Below, in pieces: positions 36,290-46,831 of a stretch of DNA of 64,000 nucleotides. Positions within the stretch are counted from its first letter, which is position 1. Every line of letters starts with the position of its first letter. A program made the position numbers and the translations under genes. The notes beneath the pieces are model-generated. The model had not been told where the DNA came from, did no database searches, and saw only the letters and a program-made list of their open reading frames with translations. Origin of the DNA: Euryodendron excelsum (lineage: Eukaryota; Streptophyta; Magnoliopsida; Ericales; Pentaphylacaceae). Location of the stretch: NCBI GenBank assembly GCA_033060915.1, contig CM065396.1, positions 8,015,501 through 8,079,500 on the forward strand, in the 5' to 3' direction.

Positions 36290-37990
36290 AAAATAGATTG
36301 ATTTAAAGAGAGAGATTGGATTGGAAGAAAGAAATTGAATTGAAAATTGGATTTGGTTTGAGATTAGAAAAAGGAGATTAGAAATTGAAATTGAGAAGAT
36401 AGGACTTGCTTTGGAAAGACTTGGTTTTGGAAAGATGGAGGTTTAGGAAACCTAGACTTAGGAAAGGTAAGAAACCTAGGAAAGACTTGAGATTAAGAAA
36501 GACTTGACTCGAACGTTGGACTTAGAAGATTAGGAAAGATTGGATTTTAGGAAATGTTCGAATTAGGAAAGGTCCAAATTAGGAAAGTTTCGAATTAGGA
36601 AAGTTTCATTTTTGAAAAGTTTTGAGATTAGGAAAGTTTTGAATTTGGAAAGTTTTAGGTTTAGGAAAGTTTTGCAATTGGAAAGTATTGAATTAGGAAA
36701 TGTTTTGAATTAAGAAAAGTTTAGTTTGAGAAAGGTTTAGAATTTGGAAAGTTTCAAATTAAAAAAGTTTTGAATTTTGGAATGTGTCAAAAAAGGAAGT
36801 TTTGAATTTGGAAAGTTTTGAAAACAAGGAAGTTTTGAAAATAAGAAAGTTTTGTTTTGAGAAAGGTTTGAAAAAGGAAAGTTTTCATTTTCGGAAAGTT
36901 TTTGAATTAGGGAAGTTTTGAAATAGGAAAGTTTTGAAAAGCGGAAAGTTTCGTTTGAGGAAATGTTTGAATTAAGAAAGTTTCAACTTAAGAAAGTCTT
37001 GAATTTAGAAAGTTTTGAATTTAGAAAAGTTCTAGATTTGAAAAGATTTTGAAGTTTTGGAAAGTTTAGAATTTAGAAAGATTTGAAATTTAGAAAGTTT
37101 TAGGGTTTTAGGAAATCTTGAAATTATGAAAGGTTTGAGTTTAGGAAGAGTTTGAAAACTTGAATTTGGAAAGTTAAGATTTGGAAAGGGGGGTTAAATT
37201 AGGAAAGGGTTGAATTAGGAAAAATTTGAAAGTTGAGTTTTAAAACTTAGGAAAGATTCTTATGTTCAAGTTTTGAAAACTTAAGATTTAGGAAAGTGGA
37301 AATTTAGGAAGGATTTGAATTAAGAAAGAGTTGGATTTTGAAATTTAAGGAAAGATTTAAAGTTTAAGTTTAGGAAACTTATGGTTTAGGAAGGAATTGA
37401 ATTAAGAAAGGTTTGGATTAGGAAGGGATTGGATTTGGTTTCCTAAAGGGAAGATAGGATTTGGCAAGGATTTGGAAAGGGAGATTCTAGAAACCCTAGA
37501 TTTGGAAAATTATAGTTTTGACGTAGAAAATAGGTTTTGAAAACATGTATAGTTTGGATGTGAAAACAAAAGGTTCTGGAAACCTAGGTTTGGGGCAAAG
37601 TTTGGAAAACCACGTTTTTGGAAAGAAAATTATGGTCTCCTAATTGTGGGCTCTAGGGCTTGACTTGAGCTCTAAGGAAAGAGTTTTTGGAAAATGCGTT
37701 TTTGGAAACAAAGGTTTTCTAGAAGGGAATCCTAGGGAGGAGTTTTTGGAAAGTGTGTTTTTGAAAACATAGATTTTGGAAGGAAATCCTATAGAGGAAA
37801 TTTCTAGAAGGAAGATTTTGGAAAGAGAGTTTTTTTTAGAAAGGTTTTTGAAGAGAGTTTTTAGGAAGGGATTTTAAAGAGAAAGAGTTTTGGAAAGGAG
37901 TTTTTGAAAACAATTTTGGAGAGGAGAGTTTTAGAAAAGTATGTTGAAAAAGAGATTTTTAGGAAGAGGGATTTGGAAAAAGAGTTTTTT
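36290..37990. repeat. Purine-rich degenerate repeat in LTR A
   Basis: About 1.7 kb of 15-17 bp units like GAAAGTTTTGAATTAG. The plus strand is strongly purine-rich, so the element's own RNA is C/U-rich here. Same block in 52640-54340, 56050-57860 and inverted in 660-2360. Confidence 0.8.
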
Positions 37991-38883
37991 AAAAGGTCTA
38001 AAAACATTCTCACTTTCCTAAAGCGATTCTAGCCATAAGAGGACTAGAACCACTTTAAGAAAGTGGTTTTGGAAAACAATAAGATTTGAAAATATAGACC
38101 AAAAAGGTCACTTTTAATGTAGCACTTTCCTAAAGCAACCCTAGCCATGGAAAGGCTAGAATCACCCTAGGATTGTGGTTTTGAAAACAAGTTTTTGAAA
38201 AAGAGATTTTGATGCAATTTTGAAAACAAGTTTGAAAACGTTTTGAAAAACAACTTTGAAAACGGTTTTTGGAAAATGCAAGACTATGATATGCACAATG
38301 CAATTTGGGGTCGTGAACATACAAGGCTAAGGCTTCACCACATAATCAAGGGGGCCGGACCCACGTGGTCTTTGGTTAGACTAGAAGAAAGCCCCGACAC
38401 GGTGACTCTCCAATAGTCTAATCCTATACATGGACCGGGAGTCCCCTTGTTTCAAGCATGCAAAGAAAGGGGGGGAAAGAGATGGGGGATTAAAATAGAG
38501 AAAACCCAAGTGGGTTGGAGAGAGAAGAGAGAGGGGGGAAGTGCAGAAAATTAAAGAGAAAGCCTACCGTATGTCTTCTTTATTTTGCGCGCCACGCTGT
38601 CTTCGGTCTTCAGTCTTTGTCTTGATCTTCACCTTTAGTCTTCAAGAGTTGTCTTCAAGCTTTGGATGGCAGCTTTTCAAGTCTTCAAAGAGTGGTTGTA
38701 GGCTAGTGTATGAGTGTATAGGGGAGTGTATGAGTGTATACGAGGCTAGGGTTCGTGTATAGTGGCTAGGGTTTGGGAAAACCTAGGGAGGCTAGGGTTT
38801 TGGAGATGCTCGAGCTCTGTATATCGAAATATAGGATTTTTAGGTTAAGTTTGCAGACCCCTTTCATGTTGAATGAGGCTCTG

Positions 38884-38891
38884 TATTTATA
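38884..38891 (-). promoter_or_regulatory. TATA box of LTR A
   Basis: TATAAATA on the minus strand (CTCTATAAATACAGAG context), 15 bp from the nearest palindrome. Confidence 0.7.
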
Positions 38892-38905
38892 GAGGTTGGA
38901 CAACA

Positions 38906-39119
38906 CTGGCGCCTGTTGCAATGGCGCCAGGCCAAATTCTACACTGGCACCACTAGGAGTGGCGCCAGACCATTTTTTGGTTTGGCACCACTACTAGTGG
39001 CGCCAGCCAGTTAGGAAAGATTTAAGGTCGGCAAGCAACGTATCTTTGACTAGATTTGGGCTCCTGTACTAGTGACTACCATGTAATTTTTAGCCTAGCT
39101 TCACTAGGAGTGACTCCGG
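38906..39119. promoter_or_regulatory. Palindrome array upstream of the LTR A TATA box
   Basis: 25-bp palindromes centred at 38918, 38956 and 38994 (38 bp apart). Best arms CTGGCACCACT / AGTGGCGCCAG around AGG. Decayed copies follow near 39069 and at 39095-39119 (CTAGCTTCACT, AGG, AGTGACTCCGG). Confidence 0.8.
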
Positions 39120-39387
39120 AAAGTCCGGGAATGATTTGAAGGAGTCGGGAATGACCCGGAAGGCCAAAAAGGAGCAGGAACACTTAAAATAGTGTCCTGG
39201 AGGTATTTGACTTGGAAAGTGAGGATAAGGTGGGTCGGAAAGGTTGACCGGGCCTTTAGGGGCAAAACGGTCAATCGGATCAGAAAACTGCCGGGGCGAA
39301 CTCGGATTGTCCCAAAAAAAGACTTGGGATCTGGAAACATCATTTAGAATGTTCCCAGAGGTTGCTGGTTTGATTCCCAGAGTCGGC

Positions 39388-39857
39388 GTGGTCGGAAAAG
39401 GAGACCAGCCCACTAGGGGTAAAACGGTCATTTTGTACCGGGTTTGCCGGAACTGACTCGGAATGATCCGGAAAGGTAAGGGGTGGTTGAGAACACTATA
39501 AAAAGTATTCTCGGGTCATTACCAGTTTGATACCCAGAGCCGGTGTGGTCAGAAAGGGAGACCGGCCCACCAGGGGCAAAACGGTCATTTTGTACCGGGT
39601 TGGCAGGAACTGACTCGGAATGATCCGGAAAGGTAAAGGAAGATTGAAAATACTATAAAAAGTATTCTTGGGACATTACCGGTTTGATACCCAGAGCCGG
39701 TGTGGTCCCCAGGGCATTCGGATGCTTAAGGGCAAAATGGTCATCTTGACCGGAAAGTCTCGGAAAAGGTCCTAAGGGTAGTCTGGTCATTTTTCACCGA
39801 AGTGAGCTAACAGACACGGGTGTTGACCTAGGTTTTGAGTGTCTCCGCCACTCTAAC
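39388..39857. repeat. 157-bp U3 repeats in LTR A
   Basis: Two full and one partial copy of a module of about 157 bp starting GTGGTCGGAAAAGGAGACC and containing AAAACGGTCATTTTGTACC; counterparts at 59250-59630 in LTR B. Confidence 0.75.
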
Positions 39858-40068
39858 GGTGTGAGTATTTTCGCTACTCGGACGGGGTTGATGATTTGTG
39901 AGTATTTTCGCTACTCGGACGAGGTTGAGTATTTCCGCTACTCGGACGGGGTTGATGATTTGGGAGTATTTCTGCTACTCAGACGGGGTTGAGTATTTCC
40001 GCTACTCTAACGGCTTTGTGAGTATTTCCGCTACTCTACCGGTTTGGTGAGTAGTTTCGCTACTCGGA
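39858..40068. repeat. GAGTATTTCCGCTACTC minisatellite in LTR A
   Basis: Units of about 29 bp with an inverted repeat (GAGTA ... TACTC) and variable CGGACGG or CTAACGG linkers. Expanded in LTR B at 59690-60040. Confidence 0.75.
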
Positions 40069-40308
40069 CCGTCTCGAGGAATAAACTGTCTCGAGAGAGG
40101 GATTGGAAAGGGGTCTTACCGTCTCCGAAGAGACGTGCCTGAATTGGAACCGTCTCGAGGAATAAACTGTCTCGAGAGTGGGATTGGAAAGGGGTCTTAC
40201 CGTCTCCGAAGAGACGTGCCTGGATTGGAACCGTCTCGAGGAATAAACTGTCTCGAGAGTGGGATTGGAAAGGGGTCTTACCGTCTCCGAAGAGACGTGC
40301 CTGGATTG
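40069..40308. repeat. 81-bp tandem repeat in LTR A
   Basis: Three near-identical copies starting CCGTCTCGAGGAATAAACTG at 40069, 40150 and 40231. The open frames across them are spurious. LTR B has two copies (60047, 60128). Confidence 0.9.
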
Positions 40309-40653
40309 TGAGTGTTTCCGCCACTCTAACAGTTTTGTGAGTACTTCCACTACTCTAACGATTTTGTGAGTGTTTCCGCCACTCTAACGGTTTTGTGAGT
40401 AGTTTTGCTACTCGGACCGTCTCGAGGAATAAACTGTCTCGAGAGAGGGACTGAAATTGGAATAAGAAAGGACAATGCCCTAAGAGTATTTTGGTCATTT
40501 TGCCTCTATTTGGGCCTGACAGGCCCGCGAAGCGATGGAAAGACGGAATTTGGACCTAGAGGATTGGTTTTGATTGGAATATGCCCAAAATGACTTGAAA
40601 ACAAGTCTGGACAGAGTGTAGACTGCCGAGCGGTCAAAAATGGGGTGCTTACA

Positions 40654-40690
40654 GCTGCCCCTTTTTTCTGTCTTTGCTTGTCAAAGACAG
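40654..40690 (-). other. PPT and adjacent stem-loop, element A
   Basis: PPT AAAAAAGGGGCAGC (minus strand) at 40654-40667, then a perfect inverted repeat CTGTCTTTG / CAAAGACAG with loop CTTGT at 40668-40690. B has the same pair at 60549-60586; C keeps it imperfectly. Confidence 0.7.
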
Positions 40691-40851
40691 AAAATGATAA
40701 AAGTAAGAGTCCCATGTTGACCGCAAGGCAGTCGGAGGGACGGACACTGGAAATCTTCCGACAACGAGGGTCGAAAACGGATAATGGGCCAAAAAGGCCT
40801 TCGAAAACGAGTTTTGGCGGGAAAAAGGGCAAAACTGCCCCGAATTTATAA

Positions 40852-40914
40852 CTGGCACCACTAGTAGTGGCGCCTTTGGTAAAAAGAAACTGGCGCCTCT
40901 GCTAGTGGCGCCAG
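40852..40914. promoter_or_regulatory. Internal palindrome array, element A
   Basis: Two palindromes, 40852-40876 (arms CTGGCACCACT / AGTGGCGCC...) and 40890-40914 (CTGGCGCC ... GGCGCCAG), centres 38 bp apart. The right half of the first is truncated by a few bases compared with the LTR copies. TTAAAGTTAAAA (40917-40928) follows. Confidence 0.75.
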
Positions 40915-41104
40915 GCTTAAAGTTAAAACCAGAAAATTTCTGGTTCGAACACCCACGGGATTTGAAGAGTTTTTTGCAAATTTGTGAGGCATTGCGAGGA
41001 ATCCGTCTTGCACATTGAAGGAGCACTCCTTGGGGACCACGGGTGATTGTCGGAGGGAGTCCACGTCGCCGGAAGTGAAGATTTCGCCAGAGAACTTCCA
41101 AAAG

Positions 41105-41983
41105 GTAAGTTTTTCAAATTTTGTTGATCTTGATGTGTAGAACTTCGTTTGAATCATGTGAATAGTGAAAATTAATGTTTTGATATGTTTTGAACACTTT
41201 GGTGATGTTGGTTTTGCAATTTGATGGTTGTTTGATTGAATTTGAGTGATTATATGTAAATGTGTGAAGGGGGTTTTCTGCGGGACTAGGGAATTTGTTT
41301 CTACAGGCATGGGTATTGGGTTTTCTGGCTATGTTTTTGTGCAATGTGCCTTAGAAAAATGTGTTTGATAACCGTATGAAGTTTCGTGATTTTTTGAAAA
41401 CTCGGTGAATTTTTTATTTTTTGAAAAATAGAAAAACATTTAGAAAATTAGAAAAAAATTAGAAAATTCAAGAAATTGATGAAATTTTTAAAGTTTAAAA
41501 TTTGGAAAAATGTAGGAATATTTTGAAAACATTTGAGGTGATTTTGAAGAATTTTGGAAGCCTTTTGAAAACCATTGATTTATTTGAAAAATAAAACATG
41601 AGTTTTGAAAATTTTGAAAAATTGAAAAGTGTGCACGGGTGCCATTGTCATGTGATTGTGGCGTTGGAAGGTGCATATTTCATATTTTGTGTTGATGTCA
41701 TGGGCGTTGTAGGGGCCACTTTTAAATGGGACTCTGCCGAAATTTTTAGGAATTATGGAAAGAGTTGGTTAAAATCTTAGAAATAAAATCTTTTTGAAGG
41801 GAAATGGCAGAGAACCCTTGAGATGTGATTTGGAGTTGGAAAACCAAGATGTGTGAAAATTTTGTTTTTAATTTGTTATTCAAAATCCTTTATTTGTTTG
41901 TGTTATTTGTTTGTTTTATTTTACTATTATTTAAACTGCATGGATGGTATATTAACATCACTTACCTTGGCTTACCTTTTCAG
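41105..41983 (+). other. Leader intron of antisense gene A
   Basis: Donor CCAAAAG|GTAAGT, acceptor CTTTTCAG|GATG; 879 bp, AT-rich. Same sites in B. Confidence 0.65.
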
Positions 41984-41984
41984 G

Positions 41985-43732
41985 ATGGCAGATGCAGTTT
42001 TGAGTCGGCTGAGAGCCTAGCATAGTAGTTTCCCTCCGGATGAGCAGGATATCTTTCGTCGGTCCTTTGGTCGGGTGGCCTCGCTTTTATCAGTGCAGCT
42101 TATTCCCGGACTCATGAAGGCAGTGATCCCTTTCTGGCAGCCAGACTTGTCTCTTTTCCGCTTTAGGGAGTGTGAGCTTACCCCTACTCCTCATGAGTAT
42201 GGGTTCCTTCTTGGTTTCCGAGATGTTTCTGCTGACATTGTGGGACCCCTCTTCCCGGATGGTTGTATTACAGCGGTTTCATCCCAGCTCGGATTTAGAT
42301 GCGCAGTTCTTTCGTCTTCTTTTTTGCCCTAGTTTCCCTATATCCCAATAGAGTTCCTCTTTTCCCGTTTTGAGTTTCCTACGGGTATGCGAGTTCATTC
42401 AGGTGAGTGGCATACCTCCCAGGATTGGGCTATTTCTCGTATGGTTGCCTTAGCCTTGCTTCTGCTGAACTACTTGGTGTTCCCCCGAGAAGATGATTTA
42501 GTGGACTGTCGACTCTATGCACTGCTGGCCTTGATCCGTAAGGGGAATTCCTATGCTCCTATGATTGTAGGGGAGACCTTCGTGAGTCTTATGAGATTCC
42601 AGCAGACCCTTGACGCTCGTTTTCGCGGATGCGCTACTCTCTTTCAGCTCTGGGCGATCAGTCATTTGTTTGTTACACCTTTATTTCAGCACACGTGGTA
42701 TCCTGAGCTCGATCATTTATATTCCCTGGCGAGATCTTAGGGTGTCATGGCAGATGAGGGAAGATTTCCGTAGACCGCTGCATCCTGGGCTGACTATCTT
42801 CAGAGCATGAGGTCAGGCACAGTCAGGTGGTATTCAGGGCTAGTTGGTAGATATGGGCTGACTATCTTCAGAGCATGAGGTCAGGCACAGTCAGGTGGTA
42901 TTCAGGGCTAGTTGGTAGATATTGCTTGAGAGTTCGGCCTTCTGGGAGAGCTTTCGTGCCCCTAGCAGGCCTGCGGGGCATTGCCCCTTTTTTCAGGATT
43001 CGAGTTCTACGACAGCTTGGTAGGAGTCAGGATATCCCTTTTCTAGCTTCTGCAGCCGAGTTTACTTTTGTCTTTGAGGCGTCGATTCCTAGAGCATTGG
43101 TGGATAAAGTCATGGATATATGGAGATCTTTGCTTCCTCATGTTGATGATGATGGTCCCTTCTCTGACATGCCCCCTACGACCGAGGCCTATCATTACTG
43201 GCTTCGACGCTACGTGTTGGGTCCTAGTAGACTTGGGGATCTTCTCATTGAGACTCCTTTACCTCCTGTAGGGTATACCGACTTCTTGACTGCTATGATT
43301 GTTCAGGGGCGTCGCCACAGATGGGAGAACCGTCGTCTGATACGGATGTTGCATAACCGATTAAGGATGAGAGACGCTGAGGTAGTTTTACTAGAGAGGC
43401 GGTTAGCAGCAGCCAGATTGACACATAATGACCCTCCTTCGGGTTTTGCGAGGACCCGCAGGCGGCCACGAGGCGTTCTAGGCAGTTCTCCTTCCCTGGA
43501 GGGTGATGTGATGGATGGCCCGTCCTTGCAGGAGACGGTGGAGTCCCTTACTCAAGAGAGGGACATGCTTTTGGCTAGATGTGCGGACTATGAGTGAGGC
43601 CGGCCTGGGTCTTCTGCTACTGGTACTTCTTCGAATGCTCCTCTTGTAACCGGCGAGCCAGTGGATCCCTGCATAGTTGATTCCTCCTCTGATGACGATG
43701 GAGAGCGATATATTTTTGCCCCTCGCTCTTAG
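41985..43732 (+). pseudogene. Antisense extra ORF of element A (DUF7745/plant-mobile-domain-like)
   Basis: Begins MADAVLSRLRA at the intron acceptor. Core motifs: PPDEQDIFRRSFG, LIPGLMKAVIPFWQPDLSLF, ELTPTPHEYGFLLGF, DWAISRMVALALLLLNYLVFP, ATLFQLWAISHLFV, VRWYSGLVGRY, LRGIAPFFRIRVLRQLG, then a coiled-coil-like RMRDAEVVLLERRLAAAR, an Arg/Pro hinge and an acidic tail DSSSDDDGERYIFAPRS. Four TAG stops, a TGA near 43595 and a 68-bp tandem duplication (42787-42922) that shifts the frame. Full length would be about 560 residues. About 85-90% like B by eye. Function unknown; no signal peptide or membrane segment is obvious. Confidence 0.75.
42787..42922. repeat. 68-bp tandem duplication in antisense ORF A
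   Basis: Two exact copies starting GGGCTGACTATCTTCAGAGC at 42787 and 42855. Single copy in B. Length is not a multiple of three, so it alone explains the frame change in A. Confidence 0.92.
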
Positions 43733-44926
43733 ATTTGCTGATTTTTGCATTTGTAGAAAAACATACTTTGTTTAGTGTTATGCTTCTTTTATCTTATGAA
43801 TTCATGACCTCCTGCGCTTTTGGTGTAGTTTGTCTGCATGATTAGTATAGTAACAAATTTAGGAAAAATTAAATGAGAATTGCAGTTCAATGAAAAATAA
43901 CTCCCCTTTGTTTGATTCTTTGACTCACTGGTTGTTCCGTGAAAGAGACCCCTGTTTCTTTTAACCCTAACTGGGCTAAACCAGAGAATGCCCTTCAAGA
44001 CACCTTTCGACTTTTACACCGTTGCTTTCATACCTTAATTTCTGAGGAATGTAGTAGCTTGAGCTATTTCTTATATCTAAATCTCTTGTTCCCACCCCAC
44101 TTTAGTTTTTTTTTTTTGCTACTGGTGCCCCTAAGGGTTTTCACCAGTCCCAGCTCTGTCATTTTTGCACCAAGGCGCCTTTGCAGGTTTTCGCCAAGGT
44201 CGATAGTTTTGTGTCTTGCCACATCCCTACCTTTTTACCTACGGCGCCCTTTCGAGTTTTCACCGCATCCTCGGGAAGGGCTTAACTTTTCTCTCTTCTT
44301 TCTCTCTCTTTCCTCAGCTTGGCCTCGGGTTTCTGTTGAGAAGCTCCTAAATGCTACTTGCCCCATTCTCCAGCCCATGGCATATTTAGTAAGCTCATTT
44401 GAACTAATCAATTTAACTCCAATCTGAGAGGACTTTTAGGGGTTATGGTGTTGGTGTTTACTTTCGAAAGAAAAAGAAAAGGCTCAAGCCTACCATTCTA
44501 CTAGTGATCACCTTTGATAGTTTTTGGTTCAATGGCACTTTTCCTGCGTATTCCCATCTTTCCTTGGGTATCTCGTTGCACGCCCCTTTTTTTTTTTTTG
44601 CTACTAACGTTAATACCAATATTTGTGCGGACAGTAGTGCTTCAAGGGCTTTTTTTTTTTTTTTTTCAGTGCCTCTGCTTAATATGATCACTTTATTGGG
44701 GGAATGCTCCTGAAAGAAAGTAACCGGCTCTAAAGGTTTAACGAAGGTTATATATATATACATTTTGATTGGATAGAAAATGAAATAAGGGCCCCTCGTC
44801 ATCTTGGAATTAGATTGTTTAGTCCATAGAGCTTTAACCTTAAAACACTACCTTATTGATTGATGGAAAATGAGGAGAGTAAGTTTCATTGCTTCTTCAC
44901 AGAAACCAAAGGTCTAGCTTTCGGAA
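43733..44926. other. Spacer between the 3' ends of antisense ORF and pol in A
   Basis: No gene. At 44112-44280 three degenerate modules of roughly 45-60 bp (TTTTTGC..., GGCGCC, GGTTTTCGCC). T-runs at 44588-44600 and 44650-44666 and a TA tract at 44750-44760. The two convergent genes end on either side of it. Confidence 0.5.
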
Positions 44927-46141
44927 TCACATGTAGTAGTGTTTGACAGCATCTAAATTCAATGGGCTAAGAAATTCTTGGCCATCCATTTCTTCCAAAA
45001 CGAGTGCTCCTCTAGACAAGACTTTCTTTACCATGAATAGCCCTTCATAGTTTGGAGCAAACTTTCCCTGTGTTGTCTCCTGATGGGGGAACACCTTCTT
45101 GAGCACCAAATCTCCCGGTTGGAATGATCGAGGTCATACCTTTTTGTCAAATGCTCTGGCCATTCGCCTTCTGTAACATTGAGCGTGATAAATTGCAGCT
45201 AACCGCTTCTCATCCAGCAGACAGAGTTGGGCATATCGATCTTTAATCCATTCTGCTTCGTCTAACTTGGTTTCTCTTAAGATCCGTAAAGAAGGAATCT
45301 CAATCTCAACAGGGATGACTGCCTCGGTGTCGTAAACTAACTCAAAAGGAGTACTTCCGGTGGAAACCCTCATAGTAGTTCGGTAAGCCATCAATGCAAA
45401 CGGAAGTTTCTCATGCCAATCTTTGTAATTGTCAATCATTTTTCGGAGTATTCTCTTAATATTCTTGTTGGCTACCTCTACTGCCCCATTCATCTGGGGC
45501 CGGTAAGTGACCAAATTCCGGTGACTAATGCGAAATGTTTGGCATAGCCTTGATATCAATTCGTTATTCGGATTGGAACCATTATCAGTAATGAGTGACT
45601 CGGGAATCCCATATCGGCAGATGATGTAATTTTTTATGAACCTTTCTACGACCTTCTTGGTGACATGGATGTAAGAGACGGCTTCCACCCATTTAGTGAA
45701 ATAATCAATAGCGACCAGGATGAAGCGATGGCCGTTGGAAGCTTTAGGAGTGATAGGACCAATCATATCTATCCCCCACATAGAAAAGGGCCATGGGGCA
45801 GACATAGAATGGAGCTCAGACGGTGGTGCTCTGATCTTATCCTCATGTATCTGACATTTGTGACACCGAAGAACGTATCTAATGCAATCTGACTCCATTG
45901 TTGACCAGTAATACCCCGTCCGAAGAATCTTCTTTGCGAGTGTGTGGCCATTCATGTGGGGGCCACAAACTCCCTCGTGCACTTCTTCCATGATAACTTT
46001 GGCTTCGGCGGCATTGACACATCTTAGAGGTCCGAACCATGATCTCCTGAAAAGCTCATTCCCAGCCATGAAATAGTGTCCCGCCAAATGACAAATGGTC
46101 TTCCTATCGCGTTATGTTGCCGCATCGGGGAATGTCCTGGC
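44927..46141 (-). pseudogene. Integrase, element A
   Basis: Zinc finger (HEGVCGPHMNGH ... CHKCQ), core with D in WGIDMIGP, D in LITDNGS and E in NGAVEVANK, then the C-terminal part FQPGDLVLKK and a final HYYM. All three core acids are present. A TGA near 45132 splits off the C-terminal 60 codons; TAA codons near 46142 and 46114 cut the start. Confidence 0.92.
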
Positions 46142-46831
46142 TTAAACATACCTCTGGATGTCATAAAACCACGGTTTCTCATGAGGTTCAACAGTTGTAT
46201 GCAGACAATAAGAGGGGACATCCCTGGTGAAGATCTGTAGAGGGGGTATTTCAGTGCCACTGTCGACCTTGATTGCTGCAGCCAATGTAGCCAAGGCATC
46301 AGCGAAGCTGTTCTCTGTTCGGGGCACATGACGAAAATCCACGCTTTTGAATAGCTGACACAAGTCCTTGACCTGTTGATGATACGGGGAGAGTTTGGCA
46401 TCTCGAGTTTGATACACGTCCTTGGATTGCTGAATGACCAAATCTAAATCACCAAGAACAACCAATTCATCAATCCTCATTTCTAATGCCAATCTTAACC
46501 CCAGGATGCAAGCCTCATATTCGGCGATGTTATTAGTACAGAGTTCAAGTTGTAGCTTAACTACAATGGGATAATGACTGCCGGTTCTTGACTCTACTAC
46601 TGCCCCAATGCCAGCTCCCCTTTTATTAGCAGCGCCGTCGAAAAACATCTTCCACCCGGCTGGTTCTTGCTCTTCAGATGTACCATCAACGCATAGTATA
46701 TTTTCATTAGGAAATTGGGGCTCCATGGATTGATAATCATCAATGGGGTTCTCAGCCAGATAATCAGCTATCACCTGCTCCTTGACTACTTTACGGGTAG
46801 TGAACACAATGTCGAATTCTGACAGGATCAT
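46142..46831 (-). pseudogene. Second (archaeal-type) RNase H, element A
   Basis: KMFFDGAANKRGAGIG (first Asp), NNIAEYEACILGL (Glu), VVLGDLDLVI (Asp), ENSFADALATLA (last Asp): all four acidic residues are present. A second RNase H between the first one and integrase is the hallmark of the Tat lineage. Confidence 0.85.

Larger units (their letters stand above)
35437..40653 (-). repeat. 3' LTR of element A (5.22 kb)
   Basis: TGTCGCGCCCAG at the left, GGGGTGCTTACA at the right. Conserved islands at 35853-35883 and 36213-36285, purine-rich degenerate repeats at 36290-37990, TATA at 38884-38891, palindromes at 38906-39119, U3 repeats at 39388-40440. No gene inside. Confidence 0.92.

Noticed and set aside
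40031..40350. Two overlapping repetitive ORFs of about 97 codons on the minus strand
   Set aside because: They are an artefact of the 81-bp tandem repeat, whose length is a multiple of three; no start context or conservation in B.
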